Shown: positions 49,798-58,284 of the stretch, one piece after another
Layout of the letters: each line of letters opens with the position of its first letter
Numbering within the stretch: the first letter of the stretch is position 1
Assembly (NCBI GenBank): GCA_963663005.2
Contig: CAXXHH010000010.1
Span: 124,001 to 188,000, forward strand
DNA: 64,000 bases
Direction of reading: 5' to 3'
Source of the DNA: CAINVV01 sp963663005
Lineage (GTDB): Bacteria; Bacteroidota; Bacteroidia; Bacteroidales; Prolixibacteraceae
Translations under genes and position numbers: made by a program
Notes under the pieces: generated by a model
What the model saw: only the letters and a program-made list of their open reading frames with translations
What the model was told of the DNA's origin: nothing
The model's database searches: none

Positions 49798-50374
49798 AAA
49801 GGATACTACCATAATCGTTTCTACTCCAGATCTCTTAGCGATTGGCCTATCAGAAATTATTTATAGAAATAGTTCCTGTACGCTGATTGTTTCGAACGAC
49901 TTGACCAGTATTTCTAATCTTTCCGGTAATATTCTGCTGATAACGACGCACGAAACCTACAGGAGAAACAAAGCAAATTTTGATGGTTTGCTTCCTCCTA
50001 AATCCAATTTAAAGTATTTACCTTTTGAGATGGATTTGCATCCTGTTAATGATGACTCTTCGTTGAATGTCTATGACAATGAGAAGCAGATCAACCTCAA
50101 AATTAAAAACGCGCTGTTATCATTTGAGCAACTGGAAACGGAAAAAAGCAATGAGCTATCACGTCGCGAAAAAGAAGTTCTGCTGTTGGTGGCAAGAGGC
50201 TTGTCAAATAAGGAGATAGCAGATAAACTTTCGGTGAGCACTCATACGGTTATTTCGCACAGAAAAAATATATCTGAAAAAATAGGAATTAAGACTGCTT
50301 CCGGGATGGCAATGTATGCAGTTTTTAAAAAAATCATCGATATTGATGATATTCAGCTCTCCGAACTAATATAA
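49790..50374 (+). CDS. LuxR-type regulator with degenerate receiver-like domain
   Basis: 194-aa protein. The C-terminal LuxR/GerE helix-turn-helix is clear (LSRREKEVLLLVARGLSNKE, STHTVISHRKNISEKIGI). The N-terminal ~110 residues have receiver-like strand order but no acidic pocket and no phospho-acceptor Asp, so it is unlikely to be controlled by a kinase. Overlap with the hemerythrin gene suggests the two act together, the hemerythrin protein sensing gas or redox and this one binding DNA (inference). Confidence 0.82.
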   Translation: MSKKDTTIIVSTPDLLAIGLSEIIYRNSSCTLIVSNDLTSISNLSGNILLITTHETYRRNKANFDGLLPPKSNLKYLPFEMDLHPVNDDSSLNVYDNEKQINLKIKNALLSFEQLETEKSNELSRREKEVLLLVARGLSNKEIADKLSVSTHTVISHRKNISEKIGIKTASGMAMYAVFKKIIDIDDIQLSELI

Positions 50375-50450
50375 AATACCTACTAATTGGGATTTCGCAG
50401 GAGTCTCAGCCTCCCTTCCTTTGTTCTCATAATTTTAATCTATGTAAAAT

Positions 50451-51260
50451 ATGAGAACTTCACAAAAAAGCAGATTACTACTATCGTTACTTCTATTCTC
50501 CGGAATCACATCCTTTTCGCAAGACAGGCTCTTTACTTACACGTATCAAAGCGGCGTATTGAACAAAGGGCAAAGGGAGATTGAGATTTGGAATACTCTT
50601 CGTGCCGGGAAAGGAGACTATTTTTTACGTTTAGACCACAGAACAGAATTTGAAATAGGATTAGGTAAAAATCTGCAAACCGCATTTTATTTGAATCTCA
50701 CCACCAAGACCGGTACAAACGCCGATCAGGCTATTCATGCGCTGGAAACAAAAAATGAAATAGGCTTTTCAAATGAATGGAAATTAAAAATTCTTGATCC
50801 GGTAGCAAATCCGGTTGGCTTAGCCTTGTACGGCGAATATGGGATCAGCAGTAATGAGCTGGAATTTGAAGGGAAAGTCATTGTCGACAAGAAAATAAAT
50901 AATTTCACAATTGCGGCCAACGGCGTTTATGAAATGGAACTGGCACCAGAAATCGTTAGCAATGAAACAGTATGGGAAAAGGAGAAAAAAGCGGATTTAA
51001 ATCTTGCCTTTGCCTACTCGTTCAATTCCAAATTTCATTTAACGCAGGAAAACAGTTTCAACAATGTGTTTGCTGACAATAAATTAGAACACAGCGCCCT
51101 CTATTCCGGTATTGGATTTTCGTATAACCAGGAAAATTTCTGGATTAACTTCACAGCTATGCCTCAAATTACTTCATTTAAAGGAACTACGAGTGGACGG
51201 CTGGACTTAAACGAGTTTGAAAAAGCACAATTCCGTTTACTCTTCTCCTATGCATTCTAG
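50451..51260 (+). CDS. Putative outer-membrane beta-barrel protein
   Basis: 269-aa exported protein: signal peptide about 1-23 (LLLSLLLFSGITSFSQ), then alternating amphipathic strands (GQREIEIWNTLRAGKG, RTEFEIGLGKNLQTAFYLN, NNFTIAANGVYEMEL) and a terminal aromatic strand RLLFSYAF typical of barrel proteins. No family recognised. Its stop overlaps the start of the c-type cytochrome-like gene. Confidence 0.65.
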   Translation: MRTSQKSRLLLSLLLFSGITSFSQDRLFTYTYQSGVLNKGQREIEIWNTLRAGKGDYFLRLDHRTEFEIGLGKNLQTAFYLNLTTKTGTNADQAIHALETKNEIGFSNEWKLKILDPVANPVGLALYGEYGISSNELEFEGKVIVDKKINNFTIAANGVYEMELAPEIVSNETVWEKEKKADLNLAFAYSFNSKFHLTQENSFNNVFADNKLEHSALYSGIGFSYNQENFWINFTAMPQITSFKGTTSGRLDLNEFEKAQFRLLFSYAF

Positions 51261-51546
51261 ACTTTTAGCACTATCATTTCTGGCAATCCTCTTAGTATGT
51301 GCGGCTTGCTCCACTGCCTTATATCTTCCGAATACAGGGAATGTTGTATCAGGTACAAACATTAGTCAGCTAAAAATGGGTCGGCAGCTCTACATCTCTA
51401 AATGTAGCAGCTGCCACACGCTACTGCTGCCTGAAAAACATTCTCCGGAGGAGTGGCAAAATTGGATGGACAAGATGAGTGACCGGGCTAAAGTTTCTTC
51501 AAGCGAGAAAACAGTCATTCTAAAATATCTGACAAAAGGAAACTAG
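51250..51546 (+). CDS. Small cytochrome-c-like lipoprotein
   Basis: 98-aa protein with a lipoprotein signal (LLVCAAC lipobox) and one haem-binding motif CSSCH at about residues 57-61, preceded by GRQLYISK. The downstream EEWQNWMDKMSDRAKV could supply the axial Met. ATG 51250 overlaps the end of the upstream barrel gene by 11 nt, so both are cotranscribed. Likely a periplasm-facing, single-haem electron carrier or haem sensor partner of the barrel protein (inference). Confidence 0.75.
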   Translation: MHSRLLALSFLAILLVCAACSTALYLPNTGNVVSGTNISQLKMGRQLYISKCSSCHTLLLPEKHSPEEWQNWMDKMSDRAKVSSSEKTVILKYLTKGN

Positions 51547-51710
51547 TTGACAGGTTCATTTTCCTTCAATCTCTTTATTTCCTTCTTCAGCTTAATAATC
51601 TGCATCGACTGAAAAAATATGACAATGCAAAAACATATTATTTGGAAATACAAAGCCATAACGACAGTACTATTTAACTGCATCGTTCTGATAAAAAAGA
51701 GATTTTCCAT
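51543..51710 (-). CDS. Possible 55-aa single-TM protein
   Basis: Short open frame with one hydrophobic segment (STVVMALYFQIICFCIVIFF) followed by a basic helix (IIKLKKEIKRLKEN). Such TM-plus-coiled-coil microproteins are plausible, but no recognisable ribosome site is seen and the end overlaps the convergent cytochrome gene by 4 nt. The 240-nt gap holds nothing else. Confidence 0.35.
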   Translation of the reverse strand: MENLFFIRTMQLNSTVVMALYFQIICFCIVIFFQSMQIIKLKKEIKRLKENEPVN

Positions 51711-51784
51711 TAGTTGGTTCCGGGTTAGTGCTTAATATCGTTCAAAATAGAGCGGGAGGTCTCCAATTTGAATATGAATATATT

Positions 51785-52180
51785 CTATTTGTTCCGATTT
51801 AATATTTCTAATACTACACTGTTGTCAGCATAAACCTGCCAATGTTTAATTTTTTCATCGACAACTATCGCTTTCCAGGAAGCTGGGATTTTCCAGTGAT
51901 TCGTATTGTCTACATTTTTATTGTTGGATATATAAGTTCCACTGGCATAGCCCAGAAGGACGACAATTGAGTCATTTTGAAGTGTATCTGTAATCTCGAT
52001 TTTATAATCCGGAAATAGATCAAAGTATGCGGTCCAGGCACTCTTCATGTTGTCATTGCCAACCATTTTGTTACCACGTGAATCAACAAAAACATGGTCA
52101 GTACTCATCAGGTTGTAAAGTCCATCGATGTCTGCACTGTTTATCGATTCGATAAAATCCAGAACAACTTTTAAATCCAT
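51785..52180 (-). CDS. SnoaL-like/NTF2-fold protein
   Basis: 131-aa cytoplasmic protein with the SnoaL-like pattern: N-terminal helix LDFIESINSADIDGLYNLM, HVFVDSRG strand, a WTAYFDLFPDYKIEI helix-strand turn, and a final strand pair IKHWQVYAD. NTF2-fold proteins of this size are enzymes or ligand binders of varied function; no catalytic set could be assigned. Stand-alone gene in the accessory block. Confidence 0.7.
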   Translation of the reverse strand: MDLKVVLDFIESINSADIDGLYNLMSTDHVFVDSRGNKMVGNDNMKSAWTAYFDLFPDYKIEITDTLQNDSIVVLLGYASGTYISNNKNVDNTNHWKIPASWKAIVVDEKIKHWQVYADNSVVLEILNRNK

Positions 52181-52321
52181 TTTAGTCCATATTTAGGATT
52201 GACTTTTATCCGATATGAAAAACAAAGAAAGTACAATCAAAATGTCAAATTTCGAGCAAGATTAATGCTTAAAAATGAGCAAGTTGAATTATTTTCATCC
52301 GCCACCTTGGTTGCCGTTAGT

Positions 52322-52702
52322 TTATCTGGCAATTGATTTCTTTATCAGCAGGGTATATCTTATGGTAGAATCTGGTTTATAAATTGGCATTGGGAAATTA
52401 CCTTCGGGATACAGGCATGGCATATTGTCTTGTGATTGAAGAGCCTTGATCCTGACATTGGATAATTGACCAAACCGAATATCCTTATCCGCCGAGTTCG
52501 GATCAAGTAGGTACTTATGCTTTTCAGGGGTCTTAAATAGTTGATTGATGGCCAAAGTATCAAGATGCAAATGCATCTTTCCGTTGTTCGGGAACCCAAA
52601 TTTCACTACCGTTGTGTCAATTTGAAGTAGTCTTTCTGATTGTGAAAATGTCGGAAGATAATATCCGACTATCAAAACCATGATTAAGAATATCTTTCTC
52701 AT
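52322..52702 (-). CDS. Hypothetical exported protein
   Basis: 126-aa protein with a signal peptide (about 1-20, ending TFSQ). The mature part is Pro/Asp-rich with no known motif (TTVVKFGFPNNGKMHLHLDTL, NMPCLYPEGNFPMPIYKPDS). Not recognised. Flanked by 140-nt non-coding gaps on both sides. Confidence 0.6.
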   Translation of the reverse strand: MRKIFLIMVLIVGYYLPTFSQSERLLQIDTTVVKFGFPNNGKMHLHLDTLAINQLFKTPEKHKYLLDPNSADKDIRFGQLSNVRIKALQSQDNMPCLYPEGNFPMPIYKPDSTIRYTLLIKKSIAR

Positions 52703-52860
52703 AATCGCTAATTTTTATGTGATAGACTGTCCCACATCTTATTGTCGCACCGTGATTACCCGCCGACACGCCCTTTAAGTATACGTCAGAAAGGTATTTC
52801 CGGTCGAATGACTACGTAAAGGTAAAGAAGTTTTTCCGAAATTGTAAACTGCACTTTTCC

Positions 52861-53973
52861 CTACTTCGACATTTTTCGTAACCAGGCTCTCGCCGGTTCA
52901 TCGTACAATTTTAAGCTTGCATAAGCCAACGCGATAGCTCCTGAAAATGTGAGCAGTGCATATGGCAAAGCCTGCAATAATGTAACGCCCTTGTGATTGC
53001 TTACCCATGCTACATAAAAATAGACGAGCACATAATGCGTTATGTAAATTGGGTAAGAAAGATTACCAAGAAACTTGCAAATTTTATCCTCCGTTTTATT
53101 GTGCACCACCCCACTGGCACCAATATAAACAATTAGCGGAAAGACAATGATGATGCAAATTGCTTCATACAAACCATTCATCCAAAGATGTTCTGTGCCG
53201 CCAATTCTTGGCATAAACAAAACGACCGCTACCAGCAGACTACACCATAAGAACGCATTCTTTATGTAGGTAGGCCGGAATATCCTTGATAAAAGTAACC
53301 CAGCAAAAAACGGGAATAAGGTACGCGTTATCCCAACGCGCATATGTTCATAATTTAGTGTCCAGCCACCGGTAACATCCCCGTTTGCGGTAGTTACGGC
53401 AAAATGCAAAAGCACCGCACCTGTTAGCGCCACAAAACAGGCCAATGCCTTGTTCGATAATTTCCGTAGACCCAGTGCGTAAAGGATATTGGCTATGTAT
53501 TCAAAGAATAATGACCAGCTGACACTATTGAGCGGATGCATTTCCTGCCAGCCGCGAATATCCATTGAAAGTGGTATGGGTAAAATCGTATATCCGATCA
53601 GCATTACGAGGATCAGCTTCCAAACTGGAACAGTATGAATAAGCGGCCATATTGTTGAATCTGTAAAATAGAAGCCGATGGCGCCGAGTGTCATTCCCAA
53701 AACAACGAGTGGTTGCAACCGTTCGAACCTGCGCCGAAGAAAGCCGCCGATGGTTAATTTGCCCCATCTGTCGTCATACGCATATCCAATTACAAAGCCT
53801 GATAGGAGAAAGAAAAAATCAACTGCCAAATAACCATGGTTTACAACATTGTTAAAGCGGCTGGAGGCAAGCGGTTCGGCCAGGTGAAAGAATACTACGA
53901 TAATGGCTGCTACGCCCCTAAGTCCATCTAATATTTTATAATGCGGTTTTGTGTCAAGTTTGGTATTGTTCAT
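52861..53973 (-). CDS. Membrane acyltransferase 3 family protein
   Basis: 370-aa integral membrane protein of the OafA/YrhL acyltransferase-3 family: about ten helices, the N-terminal LDGLRGVAAIIVVFFHL motif with the conserved His, YLAVDFFFLLSGFVIGY, and RRFERLQPL. Family members transfer acetyl or other acyl groups to surface glycans or lipids; the substrate cannot be told. Confidence 0.9.
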   Translation of the reverse strand: MNNTKLDTKPHYKILDGLRGVAAIIVVFFHLAEPLASSRFNNVVNHGYLAVDFFFLLSGFVIGYAYDDRWGKLTIGGFLRRRFERLQPLVVLGMTLGAIGFYFTDSTIWPLIHTVPVWKLILVMLIGYTILPIPLSMDIRGWQEMHPLNSVSWSLFFEYIANILYALGLRKLSNKALACFVALTGAVLLHFAVTTANGDVTGGWTLNYEHMRVGITRTLFPFFAGLLLSRIFRPTYIKNAFLWCSLLVAVVLFMPRIGGTEHLWMNGLYEAICIIIVFPLIVYIGASGVVHNKTEDKICKFLGNLSYPIYITHYVLVYFYVAWVSNHKGVTLLQALPYALLTFSGAIALAYASLKLYDEPARAWLRKMSK

Positions 53974-54062
53974 GCTGGTGCTATCTTTCTATCTACATAT
54001 GCTCGTGCCTAATGTCACGGAAATTCTTACAGGACGCGATTTGAAACACAAAATTCTACATA

Positions 54063-54845
54063 TTACTCCAGAAATTCTTTGCCGTTTAACGCCAGAATCA
54101 GTTCATCGGCTTTATTAACAACTTTTCGGACTATTCCTTTTGAGTCAATAATTATGTGCGTTGGGTACGAACTTACGTTTAATTCTTTCGTTATGAATTT
54201 CGACTGGTCGGCTACAACAGCATAGTTGAATTTTTTTTGAGATAAGAATTGAATCAATTTTTCTTTTGAATCCGTCGCTAGACTTATAAAGACAATATCT
54301 TTCCGATTTCGATAAGTCTCCACTAGTTTATTCAATTCAGGAAATTCTGCAACACAAGCGTGGCAGGTAATGAACCAGCATTTGAGAACAACAATTTTCC
54401 CTTTCGTATTTTCATTATTGTATTCAGTGCCATCTAAATCAAAAAACTGAAATTTCGGAAAAGCTTTACCTTCCGCTTTAAAATGAATATAGTTAGTGCT
54501 GGAACTTCTTATAATTTGCTGCCTTATTTGGCTATTCGAGCCTTCATCCAGTTTGAAAAGTTTGTAATAGACAAGGCTATCCTTCGAGTTTAGTTTTAAT
54601 GGAATATAGTCTCCCGTAATCAGTTTTTTGAAGAAATCCTCTTTACTTATTCGGTTTGACAAATTGTCGATGGCAATAAAATTGGAAGATAATATGATAT
54701 TGTTTTCGTGATATGCCCACCATGTAATAAAATCTTTTTCCAGGTTTTTGAAGTTGACGTTCGGCTGGCCAAAATCGGGCTTTTCTGAACAAGCCATCAT
54801 TGATAAAATCGAAATGGAAAATGTCAGCAAAATGATTTTTTTCAT
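54063..54845 (-). CDS. TlpA-like thioredoxin-fold lipoprotein
   Basis: 260-aa lipoprotein: signal with lipobox LSMMAC (Cys19), an N-terminal region of ~120 residues without assigned fold, then a TlpA/AhpC-TSA thioredoxin domain: GKIVVLKCWFITCHACVAEFPEL with active-site CHAC, IVFISLATDSKEKL, and the cis-Pro strand SSYPTHIIIDSKG. It is a periplasmic thiol-disulfide reductase. The start lies 32 nt from a partial cassette-type repeat. Confidence 0.85.
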   Translation of the reverse strand: MKKIILLTFSISILSMMACSEKPDFGQPNVNFKNLEKDFITWWAYHENNIILSSNFIAIDNLSNRISKEDFFKKLITGDYIPLKLNSKDSLVYYKLFKLDEGSNSQIRQQIIRSSSTNYIHFKAEGKAFPKFQFFDLDGTEYNNENTKGKIVVLKCWFITCHACVAEFPELNKLVETYRNRKDIVFISLATDSKEKLIQFLSQKKFNYAVVADQSKFITKELNVSSYPTHIIIDSKGIVRKVVNKADELILALNGKEFLE

Positions 54846-54876
54846 GATTCTATCTTTTTATCCAATTACTTGCCAC

Positions 54877-54888
54877 TAACGTAGGAAG
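54877..54888. repeat. Partial copy of cassette-type repeat end
   Basis: TAACGTAGGAAG, identical to the first 12 nt of the ~150-bp repeat at 59402, 2 nt from the stop of the cupin gene. Only this terminus is present; the rest of the repeat is missing or unrecognisable. Confidence 0.5.
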
Positions 54889-54890
54889 TT

Positions 54891-55397
54891 TTATTCATTT
54901 TTACTCTCAATTTGTTTCCATTTATCCTTGACATTCTTTTCTCCATCGAAATAGTCTGCCTGCGAGTCTTTACTATATATCTCACGTGATGGCGCTATAA
55001 ATATTTTGTCCGAATCGGGATATTCAGCAACGTCAAAACCAATAAATGTCCTTATATCCAAGAAAATACAGGTCTCATTCGTGTGATTATATAATTGATG
55101 TGCTCCGGTTTCCCCTTTTTCAAAAAAAATCAAATCACCCGGGGTTACAATTTCTAATCCATTTGGAGTTCTCAATGTTGCAGAGCCGGAAAGTATCATA
55201 AAGAGCTCCTCTGCGTATCTGTGAAAATGGTAAGGCGCAGAATATTGGTCCGGATTTAATTGTCTTAAATCAAAGTTCAGATTTTCCGGATTTAGTCCTT
55301 TTTTAATCCTTGACAAATCTGTGAATATTCGATAGTTATCAATCCTATTCGGATTTTCCTCAAATTCTCTTTGGTCTGCTTTTAAAATCGTTGCCAT
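54891..55397 (-). CDS. Cupin-domain protein
   Basis: 168-aa protein with one conserved beta-barrel cupin: YSAPYHFHRYAEELFMILSG (motif 1, His-x-His and Glu ligands) and TPGDLIFFEKGETGAHQLYN (motif 2 region). It has no signal peptide. Members include sugar isomerases, dioxygenases and binding proteins; function not assignable. It begins at ATG 55397. Confidence 0.8.
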   Translation of the reverse strand: MATILKADQREFEENPNRIDNYRIFTDLSRIKKGLNPENLNFDLRQLNPDQYSAPYHFHRYAEELFMILSGSATLRTPNGLEIVTPGDLIFFEKGETGAHQLYNHTNETCIFLDIRTFIGFDVAEYPDSDKIFIAPSREIYSKDSQADYFDGEKNVKDKWKQIESKNE

Positions 55398-55431
55398 ATC
55401 ATCAAGTTTTTATTTGTCCGTACTAAAAATA

Positions 55432-56496
55432 TTACTTTTTAGGTTTATTCGAAGCAAAGCACGAAATTACATCTTCACTGAAATATGGTTCCTGACAAGC
55501 CCAAAACATATAGTTGACTTTAAGAAAATCCTTAGCAAAAGCGTGGAGTATTGGCACGATGTTTTCCCTTTCGTTAACAATCTTGTCATTTCCTGTCTCT
55601 CCAATGTAGTTTCCATCCTGTATCGCAATTCCAAGAGGAACAGTAAATTCGCCTTCGTGCATCATAGCTATCGTATGATTAAGCTGGGCCTTTCGCTTAT
55701 ACAACAAATCGGGGCCTCCCAAACCTACTCCAATTTGTTGTCCATACTGATATATCGAACGCAAATAACCTTTATCGTCATTAGGAAGCCGTTCTCCAGG
55801 CATAAAATTGGCATATTGCATGGTGGTCGATTTTGGGAAAGCATTTTTTAGTGCGAGCATATTAATTTTCAAACTCTCAACGTAGCGCTCTGGTGTGAAG
55901 GTGCTATCAGTTTTACCAGAGACACCGATAGCACTTTCCTGAAAATTTATGCCTTCTACTTTTCCATCAAATTCTTTCCCCAAGGCTTGTAATAAAAGCG
56001 ACCAACGATTTTGAATCTTGGAATTCCATCGCTTAGCAACCCATCCCTCTTGTTCTCCCTGATCATTGAATTGCCGTGTAGCACCTCCATTGTACTCATC
56101 CGTTAATAAATAGGCCGGAATTCCTACATACTTTCGACTAAAAGTAGCGTCTTGTAGTTGGATAAACAATTTCTTTCCAAATGCCGATAGATAATTGTAA
56201 TCATCCCAAATGATGGAGAAATCATACTTCCCCTTTTCGGGTTCAATCTGGTTCCAGGAATACATAATTTGAGCACCGTCAAATCGGGGTACCTTTAAAA
56301 ATGGATGATTGTGAATGAGCTCACGTTCCCGGGCAAAATACACGAAATGCTTAATACTATCTGGTTTTAAGGGACATGCCGCATTTAAATATTTCTTATA
56401 TGCATCAATATAACGATTGCCAGGATTATCACTTTGTCCAAAGAGATTGACTGCAACGCAACATCCCAGCACTAAGAACGACAAGTACTTTTTCAT
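55432..56496 (-). CDS. Exported glycoside-hydrolase-like TIM-barrel protein
   Basis: 354-aa protein with signal peptide (about 1-20, VNLFGQ). Pattern YSWNQIEPEKGKYDFSIIWDD followed by KLFIQLQDATF resembles the first strands of clan GH-A (beta-galactosidase/GH42-like) barrels, and GINFQESAIG carries an N-x-E-like acid/base candidate. A second catalytic Glu is not certain (QEPYF near the C-terminus is possible). Probably a periplasmic or secreted glycan-acting protein. Cytosolic roles are unlikely given the signal. Confidence 0.6.
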   Translation of the reverse strand: MKKYLSFLVLGCCVAVNLFGQSDNPGNRYIDAYKKYLNAACPLKPDSIKHFVYFARERELIHNHPFLKVPRFDGAQIMYSWNQIEPEKGKYDFSIIWDDYNYLSAFGKKLFIQLQDATFSRKYVGIPAYLLTDEYNGGATRQFNDQGEQEGWVAKRWNSKIQNRWSLLLQALGKEFDGKVEGINFQESAIGVSGKTDSTFTPERYVESLKINMLALKNAFPKSTTMQYANFMPGERLPNDDKGYLRSIYQYGQQIGVGLGGPDLLYKRKAQLNHTIAMMHEGEFTVPLGIAIQDGNYIGETGNDKIVNERENIVPILHAFAKDFLKVNYMFWACQEPYFSEDVISCFASNKPKK

Positions 56497-56604
56497 GATC
56501 TATTTTTATTTATTCCTGCTATTTTGTCCAGTGCTTTGGTACATGGGTAGACATACATGCATTGACGGTTTTCGAAGCAAGTCGTCATACAAGATCATTA
56601 AAAT

Positions 56605-56910
56605 TCAACTATTTGAAATAGTTGGAACAACAGCTCTGATTGGGAAATACTCGTACTTATTTATTTTCCCTGCCGGGTCGTTTGCTATAAATTCATTTAG
56701 CTCCTGCTCGTTGTCAACTCCTACGACGCCAAGTCCGTAGATACCCTTAGGATCCATTACCGGTCCGAAAGCATAGACTTTACCAAGTTTTAATTTTTCT
56801 GTCCAGTAAGCGACGTGTTGGATCATGATCGCTCTTTCCTCTTCGGTCATTGTCATCGCAAAGTCGGGTCTCGAAGGTAGTAAGTGGAGTACGTAAAATT
56901 GTTTATTCAT
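56605..56910 (-). CDS. YciI-family protein
   Basis: 101-aa protein of the YciI/YCII-related family: N-terminal strand QFYVLHLLPSRPDF, helix MIQHVAYWTEKLKLGKVYAFGPVMD with the conserved His, and ELNEFIANDPAGK followed by an EYFPIRAV strand. Function in the family is unclear (muconolactone-isomerase-like ferredoxin fold). Confidence 0.8.
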   Translation of the reverse strand: MNKQFYVLHLLPSRPDFAMTMTEEERAIMIQHVAYWTEKLKLGKVYAFGPVMDPKGIYGLGVVGVDNEQELNEFIANDPAGKINKYEYFPIRAVVPTISNS

Positions 56911-56979
56911 ATTATTTATAATTCACTAATAATCAAATATTTTACATTCTGTTTCGTATCCTAAATCAAAGGCAATTGG

Positions 56980-57519
56980 TTAATCATCTTTACATTTATA
57001 ATGAAATTGCGCTAATCCGGTATCAAATTTATGGATGTCCACAAGTTCCAATTTTTGTTCGTGTCGTCCATCTTTAAAAAGTCGTGTTCCGTTACCGATT
57101 AAAATTGGAATTACGGAAATAATAAACTCATCAATTAGATTTTGTTTTAGAAGTTCGTTTACAATTTCTGCCCCTCCGTCAATGAAGATGTTTTTCCCTT
57201 GTTCACCTTTAAGCCTATGAATGAGTTCTTGAATGTCTCCTGTATAAAAGTTTGTCTTTGCTATGGCTGGTCGTGGTTTCCGTGTAATGATGTATGAATC
57301 TTTGTCAGTATGAGGAAAATCCGCCACCTGGGTCATTACCCAGTCATAAGTCCTTCGGCCGAGTATCACGGTATCCACCGATCTTAAAAAATCAGCATAA
57401 CCATAATCCTCGCCGTCTTTCTGCACAATTGACAAAAAACTCAAATCGTCATTTGGCCCGGCAATATAGCCGTCCAAACTTACCGCTATGTATAAGATTA
57501 CTTTCCTGTCGCTTTTCAT
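56980..57519 (-). CDS. RibD/dihydrofolate-reductase-fold protein
   Basis: 179-aa protein of the RibD C-terminal (DHFR-like) family: KVILYIAVSLDGYIAGPNDD at the N-terminus, DTVILGRRTYDWV, IITRKPRP, NIFIDGGAEIVNELLKQNLID NADPH-site helix, and VIPILIGNGTRLF. Common as a stand-alone gene in Bacteroidota; catalytic role unknown, folate reduction is unlikely. Next to the DUF1801 gene with 15 nt between them. Confidence 0.88.
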   Translation of the reverse strand: MKSDRKVILYIAVSLDGYIAGPNDDLSFLSIVQKDGEDYGYADFLRSVDTVILGRRTYDWVMTQVADFPHTDKDSYIITRKPRPAIAKTNFYTGDIQELIHRLKGEQGKNIFIDGGAEIVNELLKQNLIDEFIISVIPILIGNGTRLFKDGRHEQKLELVDIHKFDTGLAQFHYKCKDD

Positions 57520-57534
57520 TTTTCAAGTCAAAAA

Positions 57535-57936
57535 TTACTTTTTTTTCGATTTTAAATAATCTTCTCTGATTTTTACGAGATCGATTTTCGAGCTATCGGA
57601 TAAAAGTGCTCTCAAAATTTCCATTGGCACTTCTTCCTCACTCGTGAAGTTGATGCAACCTTTTTGAAAACTGGCTTTAGGCATCAACTCTTTGTATTTT
57701 GAATGCAACGTCGGATTGCAATAAATGGGCAATATGTGAAGTGAAATCTGCTTTTTTCCACTCGAAAGTCCATATTTGAAAGTGCCTGGTGCATTATATA
57801 AGATCATTTCCTTTCCCATCATTTTTCCAATTTGAGCGCTAACGGTTTTGTCTGCATCTACAATTGCAAAATGAATTTTTGACAAAATTGATTGTCGTTC
57901 AATTTCTTGCTGTGATATGAATTCTTCGATTGTCAT
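57535..57936 (-). CDS. DUF1801-family protein
   Basis: 133-aa protein with DUF1801 features: KIHFAIVDADKTVSAQIGKMM helix-turn, LYNAPGTFKYGLSS, ISLHILPIYCNP strand, and the basic KASFQKGCINF segment. Small alpha-beta protein of unknown function. Probably cotranscribed with the RibD-like gene downstream. Confidence 0.75.
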   Translation of the reverse strand: MTIEEFISQQEIERQSILSKIHFAIVDADKTVSAQIGKMMGKEMILYNAPGTFKYGLSSGKKQISLHILPIYCNPTLHSKYKELMPKASFQKGCINFTSEEEVPMEILRALLSDSSKIDLVKIREDYLKSKKK

Positions 57937-57975
57937 GTTGAATATATTAATGCTAATATGCTTGTCTGCGGCTTC

Positions 57976-58167
57976 TCATTGGTACGCGCTGATGCGGATT
58001 TCTTGCGATTTAACTTGCGTAGAACTTTGGGTTATATATCTTTTTCCATCACCTGCCAAAAGTTTCAGTTGGGTAGCGGCACTAACCAACCCGCTATTTT
58101 CTTCCTCCCAAACAGTCCGCACTTCGCGGCCGTCAAAAAAACGTATAGATATTTTTGTATTACACAT
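57976..58167 (-). pseudogene. Remnant of Bro-N/DinD-like protein
   Basis: 63 codons. ISIRFFDGREVRTVWEEENS matches the start of Bro-N/DinD-type proteins, and LVSAATQLKLLAGDGKRYIT matches a later block of the same family. About 40 residues that normally lie between (the KWWFSVLD to KLK region) are absent, and the protein stops soon after. This is an internally deleted, truncated relic, unlikely to work. Full-length relatives are often SOS-linked or carried by phages. Confidence 0.55.
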
Positions 58168-58284
58168 AATTTGAAAGTCACCTATACTGTCACTTTATAA
58201 TTTTCTGTCTAAAGGTATGTTATTTATATCTTGTAGTTGCTGTCAGCAGTGTTGCGTTACAATGACCGCCAACCGTTGGCATTT

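Noticed and set aside
55414..55851. Plus-strand frame of 145 codons opposite the GH-like gene
   Set aside because: The minus-strand gene has a signal peptide and barrel-like pattern; the plus frame has no recognisable features.
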